The notes: generated by a model from the letters alone, not told the origin. A stretch of 35,271 nucleotides of DNA from an uncultured Bacteroidota bacterium (GCA_902784465.1 CACZUZ010000025.1:1-35271), one strand, 5' to 3'; shown: positions 16,518 to 25,300, counted from the first letter of the stretch. Numbers and translations are program-made.

Positions 16518-18137
16518 ATGAAAAAAATTTTACTTACCCTCTGTGCTGCAGCCCTCTGCTTCACCGGCATGGCGCAGAACAAGAACATCGTCTGCCCGCG
16601 CAGCTCCGAGACTTTCACCGCTCAGAGCATCAGCAAGAATGCCACCAAGGATGACGTCCACATCCAGTGGAGCCACATCCACGGCAACGGCTTCCAGACT
16701 AACGACATCAACGGCAACCCTGTGAATGTCGCCGACACCCTCGCCGCCGGCAAGAGCATCGTGGTTGACTACTCCGCCACCTGGTGCCCTCCCTGCTTCC
16801 GTTTCCACAATTCCAAAGTTCTTGAGGCCATCCACGAGCAGATGCCCAACGTCTGCGTCCTTTGGGTAGAGTCCGACCCCACCACTACACTCGCTGATAT
16901 CCAGGGTACCGGCAGCAACACCCAGGGCGACTGGACACACTACAGCGATGGCAGCGAAGTCTCCTATCGTATCATCGACTGCGCCGACTGCGAGAGCATG
17001 ATTGACCCCACCGGCTATGTGCCCGCTGTTTATTTCGTTTCCCCCGAAGGCTACTACTGCCACATCTACGGTGAGGAATGGGGTGTCTACATCGACCAGC
17101 CTGCCCAATTGGCCGTCGCCAACATCAACGCCCTCATCGAGGCTTCCCCTCAGGCCGGACAAGCACCTGTCATCAACATCGACGGTCCTCTCTCTGTCCT
17201 CCAGGGCAACGTTGCCACCTTCACTGCATTAATCACCAGCGTTGACGAAGTCACCAACATCAGCTGGACTATCGACGGCGGCAACCCCGCCACTGCCAGC
17301 TCCGAAACTGTTTCCACCACTTGGAGCACCTTAGGCGACCACACCGTAACCCTCAGCGTCACCAACACCACCGGCACTACCACCAAATCCATTAACGTTA
17401 ACGTCTTCAGCTGGAACTGGGGCAACACTATGACCTACGTCAAGGAAGAGCAAAACGCAGGCAACGTCGGAACCGGCGGCGGTGCTTTTTATTGGGGCGC
17501 TATGTACCCTGCCCAATTCATGAGCGGCCGCAATTTCATCAAGAGCGTTGATATCTACGTTAGTAGAGCCGGCGCCCACACCCTCTATGTAGGCCAAGGC
17601 GGCGACAATGCTCCTGCTTCACAGATTTACACCAAAACAGTGACTTTCACATCCAATCAAGTTGACAGCTGGCAGACAATCAATGTCAGCGGCAGCGTCA
17701 GCCTGAACGGTTCTAACCTTTGGGTCTATTTCTATACCACCGGCCTTGACTACCCCGCTGCCGGCTCACCCTTCAGCGGCGACTACAACGGTTCTTTGGT
17801 CAGCATGGATGGCACACAATGGATGGACGTCCAGTCTGCTTCAGGCGGATCGCTCGACTACACCTGGATGATTAAAGCCACCACTGGCGACCAGGGCAAT
17901 GCCGACATCGAGGATGCCCTCGGTAGCAAACTCTACGTCTACCCCAACCCCACCACCGGCATGATCACCATCGACGTTGACAACTTCGTCAACTGCGACA
18001 TCACCGACGTGGCCGGCCATACTGTAATGACCTCAAACGAGAGCACCATTGACATGAGCAACCTCAGCAACGGCGTCTACTTCGTCCGCGTCAACACCAC
18101 CAACGGCTCTGCCATCCAGAAGATTGTCAAGAAATAA
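16518..18137 (+). CDS. T9SS-exported protein with thioredoxin-like and PKD domains
   Basis: A 539-residue secreted protein. The signal peptide ends at MAQ. A thioredoxin-like domain spans about residues 60-210, with the redox pair Cys90-Pro-Pro-Cys93 in YSATWCPPCFRFH and a cis-proline candidate in YVPAVYFVSPEGY. A PKD domain follows at about 215-300 (FTALITS...NISWTIDGG...GDHTVTLSVTN). A beta-rich region of unknown type covers 305-455. The final 75 residues are a type A sorting domain: LYVYPNPTTGMITID and the end YFVRVNTTNGSAIQKIVKK. The T9SS tail predicts release outside the outer membrane, unusual for a thioredoxin-like enzyme. No clear promoter is seen in the 64-nt gap after parE, and a strong terminator follows. 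Confidence 0.9.
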   Translation: MKKILLTLCAAALCFTGMAQNKNIVCPRSSETFTAQSISKNATKDDVHIQWSHIHGNGFQTNDINGNPVNVADTLAAGKSIVVDYSATWCPPCFRFHNSKVLEAIHEQMPNVCVLWVESDPTTTLADIQGTGSNTQGDWTHYSDGSEVSYRIIDCADCESMIDPTGYVPAVYFVSPEGYYCHIYGEEWGVYIDQPAQLAVANINALIEASPQAGQAPVINIDGPLSVLQGNVATFTALITSVDEVTNISWTIDGGNPATASSETVSTTWSTLGDHTVTLSVTNTTGTTTKSINVNVFSWNWGNTMTYVKEEQNAGNVGTGGGAFYWGAMYPAQFMSGRNFIKSVDIYVSRAGAHTLYVGQGGDNAPASQIYTKTVTFTSNQVDSWQTINVSGSVSLNGSNLWVYFYTTGLDYPAAGSPFSGDYNGSLVSMDGTQWMDVQSASGGSLDYTWMIKATTGDQGNADIEDALGSKLYVYPNPTTGMITIDVDNFVNCDITDVAGHTVMTSNESTIDMSNLSNGVYFVRVNTTNGSAIQKIVKK

Positions 18138-18159
18138 GACATATCTCTTTCACATCTTT

Positions 18160-18189
18160 GAGCCCGCCAGTTCTGGCGGGCTCTTTTTT
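18160..18189 (+). terminator. Strong rho-independent terminator
   Basis: A perfect GAGCCCGCCAG/CTGGCGGGCTC stem with a TT centre is followed by six T. Confidence 0.95.
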
Positions 18190-18251
18190 ACATATTGCTG
18201 AACGTAAAACACCACAATGAAAAAAAATTTTGTGCATTTATAGAAACTTGC

Positions 18252-18260
18252 TATACTTGC
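18252..18260 (+). promoter_or_regulatory. Promoter of the acidic/H1-like gene
   Basis: TATACTTGC, close to TAnnTTTG, with TTTTG about 20 nt upstream. It lies 19 nt before the ATG at 18279. Confidence 0.55.
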
Positions 18261-18278
18261 AAAAATTTTCAAGCAACT

Positions 18279-19097
18279 ATGAATCACAACAACCGCAAGA
18301 AAAAACTGATTATCAGCTATAAAAATCTGACCGATGATATTCGGGAACTCTTCAAAGAAGCCTATCCCGAAGGCTATAAAGACTATCTGCAAAAGACAAT
18401 CAAACCAAACGGAGAGGCAATTTTTGTCGTACCCCTCGAGACAGAAGACACCTCTTACATGATAAAATTCGATGTCAAGATTGACACTGGACTTGTCGAC
18501 GAAGATCTCGACAAAGACATCTACGGCGACGAAGAGCAAGTAGAAAGCGAGTTCGCACCCATCTCTGAGGCCATCGACAAGGAAGAGGGCAACGACCATC
18601 GCGTCGGCAAGCTCAACCATGGAGCCTACGAGGAGATCTTCGAAGGGCTGCCCGAAGACAAGAAGGAATTTGAAATGGAGAACGACGACCTCGATGACGA
18701 ATACGGCGATGACCGCCCCGATGACGAGAAAGACTCATATATTGACGGCGATGACGATGACGATGACCTCGAACCCGACGACGACGACCTCCTCGAAATT
18801 GAAGGGCTGCTGGCCGAAGCCGATGCCGGCGAAGGTCTTTTGCGCGAGGATAATCCTCCCGAAGAGCACCATCGTGGACGCAAGAAGAAAAGCGAGACCG
18901 CCGGCGGCTTGGAGACAGCTGCAACCAAGACTGCCAAAAGCTCTAAAGTTGCCAAAACCACAAAGACTGCCAAGACTACAAAAACCACCAAGGCCACAAA
19001 GACTACCGCCCGCAAAACCCCTTCCAAACTAACCAGGGAAGAGCTGACCACAAAGAAAGCAAAAAAAGCCGCAGCTCTTAAGGAGAAAAAAGCTTGA
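18279..19097 (+). CDS. Conserved hypothetical protein: small N-terminal domain, acidic middle, histone-H1-like basic tail
   Basis: A 272-residue cytoplasmic protein with no signal peptide. The start at 18279 is chosen because it follows the promoter; a longer in-frame start at 18195 would overlap it. Residues 1-70 look like a compact alpha/beta domain (KKLIISYKNLTDDIRELFKE, then FVVPLETEDTSYMIKFDVKID). Residues about 75-195 are strongly acidic, with runs of Asp. Residues about 215-272 are Lys/Thr/Ala repeats of the TKTAKTTKTTKATK type, like bacterial histone-H1-like or Hc1 tails that bind nucleic acid. I recall similar N-terminal domains in other Bacteroidales proteins without a known role. 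Charge separation suggests a nucleic-acid or chaperone-type binding protein, as inference only. Confidence 0.8.
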   Translation: MNHNNRKKKLIISYKNLTDDIRELFKEAYPEGYKDYLQKTIKPNGEAIFVVPLETEDTSYMIKFDVKIDTGLVDEDLDKDIYGDEEQVESEFAPISEAIDKEEGNDHRVGKLNHGAYEEIFEGLPEDKKEFEMENDDLDDEYGDDRPDDEKDSYIDGDDDDDDLEPDDDDLLEIEGLLAEADAGEGLLREDNPPEEHHRGRKKKSETAGGLETAATKTAKSSKVAKTTKTAKTTKTTKATKTTARKTPSKLTREELTTKKAKKAAALKEKKA

Positions 19098-19104
19098 CAT
19101 ACAA

Positions 19105-19140
19105 CTGGCACAAGGCTAGATGTCATCAGCCTTGTGCCAG
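19105..19140. other. 13-bp stem-loop between convergent genes
   Basis: CTGGCACAAGGCT pairs perfectly with AGCCTTGTGCCAG across a 10-nt loop. There is no T-run after it on either strand. It lies between the 3' end of the acidic/H1-like gene and the 3' end of nadD, so it may be a processing or rho-type end signal. Confidence 0.7.
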
Positions 19141-19186
19141 CCAAAAAACAAAAAAATCTCATTGTGGATTGTTACGATGTCACCAT

Positions 19187-19759
19187 TCACTCGTAGAAAT
19201 GCATCTCTGTGAGGTATTTAAAAACCGGTTCGGTGAGAAGATAGCGGGGAGGGTGACCATCGGCTATCAGTTTGCGGATATAGCTTGAGGAGATATCCAT
19301 CGTCGGAAGCTCAACGACATGGACATGAGGATGTTTGGCCAGGTCGTTGAGTTCAATTCCAGGACGTGGATAGACGTAAATATTATAGTTTTCAAGGATT
19401 TGCTCATAGTTACGCCAACGATGGAAATTGTCCAGGTTGTCGCCACCTATGATGAGTGAAAAACGCTTGTTGGGATATTTCTCGCTGAGATGGGCAAGTG
19501 TAACGACGGTGTAAGATGGAATGGGAAGATGCAACTCGGCATCGCATACCCGCATTTTATAGTTGTCGTCGATGGCTGCGCGCACCATCTGTATTCGGTG
19601 ATGGTCGGCAAGGAGCGTGCGTCGTTCCTTGAAGGGGTTCTGCGGCGACACAACAAACCACACCTCATCCATATCAGTCAACTCAAGCATCGAGTTGGCT
19701 ATGATGAGATGACCCACGTGAATGGGGTTGAACGAACCAAAGAAGAGACCGACGTGCAA
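19187..19759 (-). CDS. nadD: Nicotinate-nucleotide adenylyltransferase
   Basis: Transfers AMP from ATP to nicotinate mononucleotide to give deamido-NAD in NAD synthesis, in the cytoplasm. At 190 residues it is a standard NadD. The nucleotidyltransferase motif GSFNPIHVGH is at residues 8-17, SPQNPFKERR follows near 38-47, and LIIGGDNLDNFHRW is at about 100-113. The C-terminal ISSSYIRKLI is the family ISxTxxR equivalent. It starts 2 nt after the stop of the secreted unknown upstream, so the two are almost certainly co-transcribed. Confidence 0.96.
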   Translation of the reverse strand: MHVGLFFGSFNPIHVGHLIIANSMLELTDMDEVWFVVSPQNPFKERRTLLADHHRIQMVRAAIDDNYKMRVCDAELHLPIPSYTVVTLAHLSEKYPNKRFSLIIGGDNLDNFHRWRNYEQILENYNIYVYPRPGIELNDLAKHPHVHVVELPTMDISSSYIRKLIADGHPPRYLLTEPVFKYLTEMHFYE

Positions 19760-19761
19760 GG

Positions 19762-20358
19762 CTAGTAATACTTATATTTCGAGATGATGCCTATGTGGCG
19801 GAGCTTGTTGCCACGGAAGGTGTATACCTGACCCACTTCGCCGGCACCGCTGATGACCTTGAGCACGGCAATGTCGTTGACATACGACTTGGGGAAACGC
19901 TTGAAGACAGTGCGGAACACATCCTCTTTCGACATGCCCACATGCACACCGTTGTCGAGCTTCACTTCGGCATCGGTGATGCGGCCGGCAATCATCTCAA
20001 CGCGACCAGTGGTAATGCTGTGATACATATCGATATAGCTGTCATCAAGGCGACGCAAAGTGTTGACCGACACCACCATCGAGTCATAGTAGTTCTTGTA
20101 GCCCACCTCACGGTACCACTGCAACTGGGTGCTCGTGATATACTGCTCCACATTTTCCCACTTGCCTATGGGATAGATAACATTGTCCGAGAGTGCATAA
20201 ACGGTCATTGTGTCTGCCAGCACCTTAATGTCCTTGACCATATATTCAGGCTTGGCAAAGGTCATCATACGCATAGCCTTGGCTCTCGAGCTCAACTCCT
20301 GAGCCGAAACAACCGAAAAAAATGTTGCAAGGACTGCAAAAACAATTATTTTTTTCAT
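19762..20358 (-). CDS. Secreted hypothetical protein
   Basis: 198 residues with an N-terminal signal peptide (MKKIIVFAVLATFFSVVSAQ) and no lipobox. I do not recognise the family. The central part is mixed alpha/beta with YITSTQLQWYREVGYKNYYD. The last 70 residues contain VHVGMSKEDVFRTVFKRFP followed by a beta-rich end (VGQVYTFRGNKLRHIGII). That layout faintly recalls BamE/SmpA-type periplasmic domains, which is a weak inference. It precedes nadD by 2 nt and is the first gene of that unit. Confidence 0.8.
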   Translation of the reverse strand: MKKIIVFAVLATFFSVVSAQELSSRAKAMRMMTFAKPEYMVKDIKVLADTMTVYALSDNVIYPIGKWENVEQYITSTQLQWYREVGYKNYYDSMVVSVNTLRRLDDSYIDMYHSITTGRVEMIAGRITDAEVKLDNGVHVGMSKEDVFRTVFKRFPKSYVNDIAVLKVISGAGEVGQVYTFRGNKLRHIGIISKYKYY

Positions 20359-20448
20359 CTTTTCATCTTTATGTCTGACAATAACGCTACAGGAAGAATA
20401 TTATTACATCCTATAGTTTTTTTTTACAGTTTTTTCAAAAAATTGGAT

Positions 20449-20457
20449 TAACTTTGC
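20449..20457 (+). promoter_or_regulatory. Promoter of tex
   Basis: TAACTTTGC on the plus strand, 45 nt before the ATG at 20503. Confidence 0.65.
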
Positions 20458-20502
20458 ATTTCATTTCTGTGCAAGCAAACAAGCACAACAATCATCAAGA
20501 CA

Positions 20503-22632
20503 ATGGATTACATAAACATAATAGCCACACAGCTCAACCTCGGCACACGACAGGTGGAGAAAACCATCGAACTGCTCGAAGGAGGTGCTACTGTGCCTTT
20601 TGTTGCCCGCTACCGCAAGGAGGCCACGGGCAATCTCAACGAGGTACAGATTGCCGCCATACGCGACATGCTACTGAAGCTCAAGGATATTGACAAACGC
20701 CGCGAAACGATAATACAGAGCATCGAACAGCAAGGCAAGATGACCGACGAGTTACGCCAACAGCTGATGAAGGCTGAGACGATGACCGAACTCGAAGACC
20801 TCTACCTGCCCTACAAGCCGAAACGCAAGACACGTGCCTCGATAGCCATAGAGCGAGGTCTACAACCCCTCGCCGACGAGCTGATGAAACAGTATCAATG
20901 CGACGTGGAAGAACTGGCTGAGAAGTACATAAATACCGAAAAGGGCGTCGCCGGCGTAGAGGATGCCCTGGCCGGAGCACGCGACATCATCGCCGAGCGC
21001 GTCAGCGAAGACCTACAGGCCCGCAACAAGGTGCGTAACCTTTTCCGCCGAACGGCAATGCTGATGTCGAAAGTTGCCAAAGGCAAAGAGGATGAGGCCG
21101 GAAAATTCAAGTCGTGGTTCGACTGGAAGGAGCAGGCCATGCGGGCACCTTCGCACCGTCTCCTAGCCATGTTCCGCGGCGAAGAGGAGGGCATGCTCAG
21201 CGTCAAGATTCAACCTGAGGAGGACGAGCCAGCCGTGGAGTCGCTCGAACGCCAGTTCTTACGCGGCAACAGCCAGTCGTCGCAGCAGGTGGCTCTTGCC
21301 GTCAAAGACGGCTACAAGCGGCTTCTGTCGCCTCAGGTGGAGACCGAATTCCGCAACCTGCTGAAAGAGAAGGCCGACAAAGAGGCCATCAAAGTCTTCA
21401 CCGAGAACCTGAGGCAGCTGCTCCTCGCCGCCCCTCTCGGTCAGAAACGCACCCTCGCCATCGACCCTGGATTTCGCACAGGGTGCAAGGTTGTGTGTCT
21501 TGATGCACAAGGCCAACTCATTCATAACGAGACCATTTATCCTTTCACTTCGGTTCGTGAAGAGCATGCCGCCGTCAGCAAACTCGAAGCTCTTGTCGAG
21601 GCATTCAAGATTGAGGCCATCGCTATCGGCAACGGCACTGCCGGACGCGAGACGGAGGAAGTGGTGAAACGCTGCCGCTTTAAAAACAAGGTGATTGCCG
21701 TAATGGTGAGCGAAAGCGGTGCCTCGGTATATAGTGCCAGCGAGGTGGCCCGCAAGGAGTTTCCCGACTACGACGTGACAGTACGCGGAGCTGTGAGCAT
21801 CGGCCGCCGACTGATGGACCCTCTAAGCGAACTGGTGAAGATTGACCCCAAGAGCATCGGCGTAGGACAATACCAGCACGACGTGGACCAGAAGATGTTG
21901 GCAGCCAGCCTGCAAGACACAGTGGAGAGCTGTGTCAACAGCGTTGGCGTGGAGCTGAACACAGCAAGTGCAGAACTGCTCTCCTACGTCAGCGGCATAG
22001 GTCCCTCACTGGCATCGAAGATTGTAGACTACCGCAACCGCAACGGGGCCTTCGCCAACCGCAGAGAGCTGTTGAAAGTCGAGCGTCTTGGCGAGAAAGC
22101 CTTCGAGCAATGTGCCGGCTTCCTGCGTGTACGCGAAAGCAAAAACCCGCTGGACCACAGCGCTGTACATCCCGAACGCTACGCTCTTGTGGAACGTATG
22201 GCCGCCGGCGTAGGCACCACCGTAGAGCAACTGATAAAGGACAAAGAACAACGCAACAAGATAGATATAAGGCAGTTTGTCACCGACGACTGCGGATTGC
22301 CGACACTGCAAGACATCATGAAAGAGCTGGAGAAACCTGGTCTCGACCCAAGAGCAAGGTTCGAAGTCTTTGAGTTCGACAAGAATGTCAGCCGCATCGA
22401 AGACCTTCAGGAAGGCATGGTGCTTCCCGGCATAGTGACCAACATCACAGCTTTCGGATGCTTCGTCGACGTGGGAGTGCATCAGGACGGCCTCGTACAC
22501 ATCTCGCAAATGGCCAACCGTCGTGTCAACGACCCCAACGAGGTGGTGCATCTCCACCAGCATGTACAGGTCCGAGTACTTGAAGTAGACTTGAAGCGTA
22601 ACCGTATCTCACTCAGCCTGAAGAATGTATGA
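20503..22632 (+). CDS. tex: Tex-family RNA-binding transcription accessory protein
   Basis: A cytoplasmic nucleic-acid-binding protein that associates with transcription. The 709 residues contain the expected order of parts. The Tex N-terminal helical domain opens with LLEGGATVPFVARYRKEATG and includes LYLPYKPKRKTRA. A YqgF/RNase-H-like domain starts near residue 320 at TLAIDPGFRTGCK. A helix-hairpin-helix region contains ELLSYVSGIGPSLASKIVDYR. The C-terminal S1 domain is at about 634-705 (GMVLPGIVTNITAFGCFVDVG...ISLSLKNV). Its stop overlaps the start of the kinase gene by 4 nt (ATGA), implying translational coupling. Confidence 0.95.
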   Translation: MDYINIIATQLNLGTRQVEKTIELLEGGATVPFVARYRKEATGNLNEVQIAAIRDMLLKLKDIDKRRETIIQSIEQQGKMTDELRQQLMKAETMTELEDLYLPYKPKRKTRASIAIERGLQPLADELMKQYQCDVEELAEKYINTEKGVAGVEDALAGARDIIAERVSEDLQARNKVRNLFRRTAMLMSKVAKGKEDEAGKFKSWFDWKEQAMRAPSHRLLAMFRGEEEGMLSVKIQPEEDEPAVESLERQFLRGNSQSSQQVALAVKDGYKRLLSPQVETEFRNLLKEKADKEAIKVFTENLRQLLLAAPLGQKRTLAIDPGFRTGCKVVCLDAQGQLIHNETIYPFTSVREEHAAVSKLEALVEAFKIEAIAIGNGTAGRETEEVVKRCRFKNKVIAVMVSESGASVYSASEVARKEFPDYDVTVRGAVSIGRRLMDPLSELVKIDPKSIGVGQYQHDVDQKMLAASLQDTVESCVNSVGVELNTASAELLSYVSGIGPSLASKIVDYRNRNGAFANRRELLKVERLGEKAFEQCAGFLRVRESKNPLDHSAVHPERYALVERMAAGVGTTVEQLIKDKEQRNKIDIRQFVTDDCGLPTLQDIMKELEKPGLDPRARFEVFEFDKNVSRIEDLQEGMVLPGIVTNITAFGCFVDVGVHQDGLVHISQMANRRVNDPNEVVHLHQHVQVRVLEVDLKRNRISLSLKNV

Positions 22633-23480
22633 AGCAGATTCTACTAATCAACGATGTTGTGGGTCACAGTCATGTAGGCATGGTAGCGATGATGCCCATA
22701 CTCACCTATATGGGACACGCCACCTATAACCTGCCTACGGCACTGGTCTCCAACACCCTCGACTACGGGAAATTCAATGTCCTGGAAACCACAGACTATA
22801 TGCGCGGCACGCTGCCTGTGTGGGAACAACTGGGCTTTAGCTTTGACGCTGCCTGCACTGGCCTGATGTTCAGCGAGGAGCAGGCCAACCTTGTATCCGG
22901 CTATTGCTCTCGACTCAGGGATTCTGGCACAACCATCTTCGTCGACCCCATCATGGGCGATGGCGGCAGGCTCTACAACGGCATGACCCACCGCCAGGTG
23001 GAGCTGATGCGCCACATGGTTGGCATGGCCGACCTCTGCTTCCCCAACTATACAGAAGCCTCCCTCCTAACCGACATCCCTTTCCGCAAAGAGGGCATGT
23101 CGTGGGACGAAGCCTGCCGCATGCTCGATGAACTATGTGGCATAGGGTCAAAAACTGCCATCATCACCAGTGCCCATGTAGAAGGAAAGAGCTGCGTAGT
23201 AGGTAGACGCAGCTCATTGCCTGTCAACGGTGTTCTGCAACAACAGAGCGAAGGTCTGTATTTCAAGATTGACTATGAGGAAATCCCTGTACTGTTCCAC
23301 GGCACTGGCGACATCTTCTCCGCTGTCCTGATAGGCAACCTCATGAACGGCAAAACACTAAAGGAGAGCACTCGCAAAGCTATGGGCATTGTGAGCGAAC
23401 TCATCAACCGCAACCGTGACCTCCCCGACAAGGAGGGTGGCATACCCATCGAACAATGCCTGATGATAATTGACAGTTAA
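22629..23480 (+). CDS. Pyridoxal/pyridoxamine kinase-type PfkB-family kinase
   Basis: Predicted to phosphorylate pyridoxal or related B6 vitamers in the salvage route. 283 residues, as usual for PdxY/PdxK. Visible motifs are the N-terminal LLINDVVGHSHVG (substrate loop), VDPIMGDGGRLYNG (ATP and metal region), LCFPNYTEASLLTD (the PNxxE type) and the catalytic GTGD in FHGTGDIFSAVL. It overlaps tex by 4 nt. Assignment to PdxK or PdxY cannot be settled by eye, so no symbol is given. No terminator is evident directly after the stop. Confidence 0.88.
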   Translation: MKQILLINDVVGHSHVGMVAMMPILTYMGHATYNLPTALVSNTLDYGKFNVLETTDYMRGTLPVWEQLGFSFDAACTGLMFSEEQANLVSGYCSRLRDSGTTIFVDPIMGDGGRLYNGMTHRQVELMRHMVGMADLCFPNYTEASLLTDIPFRKEGMSWDEACRMLDELCGIGSKTAIITSAHVEGKSCVVGRRSSLPVNGVLQQQSEGLYFKIDYEEIPVLFHGTGDIFSAVLIGNLMNGKTLKESTRKAMGIVSELINRNRDLPDKEGGIPIEQCLMIIDS

Positions 23481-23512
23481 CCTTCATTGTTGCAGAACAG
23501 ATAAACACATTC

Positions 23513-23581
23513 TCACTTCATCACCACCACCTTCCGTGCCTGGCGGTCACCGACCTTGACAAGGTAAGCTACATTCTTGAC
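23513..23581 (-). pseudogene. 3' remnant of a T9SS cargo gene (sorting-domain end only)
   Basis: On the minus strand a frame reads VKNVAYLVKVGDRQARKVVVMK-like residues (given here as VKNVA then YLVKVGDRQARKVVVMK) and a TGA stop at 23513. It closely resembles the end of the sorting domain of the BspA-like protein (YLVKIGSYPARKVVIIR). Upstream, the sequence is the terminator of the AraC-type gene, so the rest of the gene is gone. Confidence 0.7.
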
Positions 23582-23586
23582 GCAAT

Positions 23587-23622
23587 AAAAAAGACGGTGG
23601 GCAACTCAAATGCTGCCCACCG
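23587..23622 (-). terminator. Terminator of the TPR/AraC gene
   Basis: Minus-strand arms CGGTGGGCA and TGCCCACCG with a 10-nt loop, then TCTTTTTT. It lies 29 nt after the stop codon. Confidence 0.85.
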
Positions 23623-23650
23623 GAGGTGGATGGTGTGAGATACGGCAAAA

Positions 23651-25243
23651 TCATTTCTCCTTTGCGGCGCGGCGGTACTCGGTGGGCGACATGGAATAGT
23701 GGTCGCGGAAAAGGCGGGCGAAAGTACTGCGGTTGGTTATGCCGCACTGCTCAACGATGAGGCCCACAGGGTCATCGGTGGTGGCAAGCAACATGGCTGC
23801 ATGGCGTATGCGGTAGTGGTTGATGAAGTCGGCGGGGGTGGTATTGGCACATTCGTTCAAGGCATCATAGACATAGTGGTAGTTGGTGCCAACTAGGCGG
23901 GCCAGCGTCTCATGGTTGCACGCTGCATCGGTATAGACGGCGGGGTCTTCCATCAGCAAACAGAGGCGGCGGTAAAGTTGCTGGCTCTGACCGAGGCTCT
24001 CAACGGGTTGTGCCTGCTGCCGCTCACGTTCTTCGGCTTCGGCTTGCTCGCGTTGTTGTATCTGTTCGTAGAGCAGACGGTTCTTCTCGGTCAACATAAT
24101 ATTGTAGCGGTGTATGCGGACGAGAATCCATACAATCAGAATGATTATGATGGTCGCCGCAAGGAAGAGGACGCGGAAGAGGCGCGTCTGCTGGCGGCTC
24201 TCCTCCAGTGCCAGCTCCTTCTCATGGGTCTGGTATACAACCGCCAGCTCGGCGGCATCGTTGCGCTTCTGCCGTGCAAGAGCGGTGTCTATGCCGTTGA
24301 AGGCCGAGTCGGCCAAAGCCAGAGCCACGTCGACACGACCTGCCTGCCGGTTGGCCTTGTAGCGGGGTGCAAGGTCGCCCTTCAGATAGTCGAACGTGAT
24401 GTGGATGGTATCGGGGGCAAAGACGGTGTCGTACCTTATGTACATATCGGCTGCCTCAGCATAACGTCCAGAGGATGTCAGGTATTCGGCGGCAGTGACA
24501 ACACATTGTGGAGTAACGAGATGTCTGTCGGGTATGGAGTCGAAGACAGCATCGGCTTCCCGCTTTCTACCCTGCTTCAGCAACATCCCGGCACGGTTGA
24601 GGGCATAGATATCCCAATACTCTTGGACGAGATGGGCTTCAGCGTCATCCACCTGCTCCCACGCCGCAAGTTCCTCAGCGCTGCGACGAAGCCAATGCTC
24701 CGCCTCGTCGAATTCGAGAGTGGTGAGGTAGAGGTCGAACAGGCAGTCGCACATCAGCACCATGTTTAGGTTCCCTTTGTTCTCGCCGCCCACCTCCTTG
24801 GCTCGTGCCTCGTAGGCTTTGAGATAGGTCTCCTTTGCCGCGTCGAACTGCTTCAACTGCTTCTCGCACAAAGCCACCTCGTAGAGCAGCTCCGACATCT
24901 GGGCTGGAGGGAAGTCGGGGTGCTTCTCGGCCTCGGCCAGCACCTCGCTGGCAACAGCCAGCGCCCCCTCCTTGTCGCCACGGATGAACATCAGAAAAGA
25001 GTAGCGGAAGCCTGTCTCGCCATAGAAACCCAGCCGAGCCTCGGGCTCTTCCTTCATCGCCATGTAGGCCTTGCGGTAGTACATCTCCGCCAGCCGCATC
25101 TGTCCCGACATGTCATACTCAATGCCCTGGTTGTAATCCCTGATGGCCTGCTGCACCCACTCGGGCTTATCGTCGGACTTGTGGCTTTCCGTGCAGCCTG
25201 CGAGTAGCATCACAGCGCATATAATCAATAATTTAAGTTTCAT
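23651..25243 (-). CDS. Membrane-bound TPR sensor with AraC-family DNA-binding domain
   Basis: A 530-residue predicted one-component regulator. The N-terminus is a lipoprotein-type signal (MLLAGC, Cys17). Residues about 30-340 are TPR-like helical repeats predicted to face the periplasm. A transmembrane helix spans 355-376 (VLFLAATIIIILIVWILV), followed by a coiled coil rich in Glu/Gln/Arg (about 380-412). The C-terminal AraC/HTH_18 domain is at about 425-527 with NECANTTPADFINHYRIRHA and the second helix-turn-helix GITNRSTFARLFRDHYSMSP. TPR-TM-HTH proteins are common in Bacteroidetes; the combination with a lipobox is odd. It starts 57 nt after the porX stop and may be in the same transcript. 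The signal sensed is unknown. Confidence 0.87.
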   Translation of the reverse strand: MKLKLLIICAVMLLAGCTESHKSDDKPEWVQQAIRDYNQGIEYDMSGQMRLAEMYYRKAYMAMKEEPEARLGFYGETGFRYSFLMFIRGDKEGALAVASEVLAEAEKHPDFPPAQMSELLYEVALCEKQLKQFDAAKETYLKAYEARAKEVGGENKGNLNMVLMCDCLFDLYLTTLEFDEAEHWLRRSAEELAAWEQVDDAEAHLVQEYWDIYALNRAGMLLKQGRKREADAVFDSIPDRHLVTPQCVVTAAEYLTSSGRYAEAADMYIRYDTVFAPDTIHITFDYLKGDLAPRYKANRQAGRVDVALALADSAFNGIDTALARQKRNDAAELAVVYQTHEKELALEESRQQTRLFRVLFLAATIIIILIVWILVRIHRYNIMLTEKNRLLYEQIQQREQAEAEERERQQAQPVESLGQSQQLYRRLCLLMEDPAVYTDAACNHETLARLVGTNYHYVYDALNECANTTPADFINHYRIRHAAMLLATTDDPVGLIVEQCGITNRSTFARLFRDHYSMSPTEYRRAAKEK

Positions 25244-25300
25244 CTGATGTTGGTGTGTATATAATGGGGAGAGTGGGACAGTTGCATCAGTCGCTCAATT

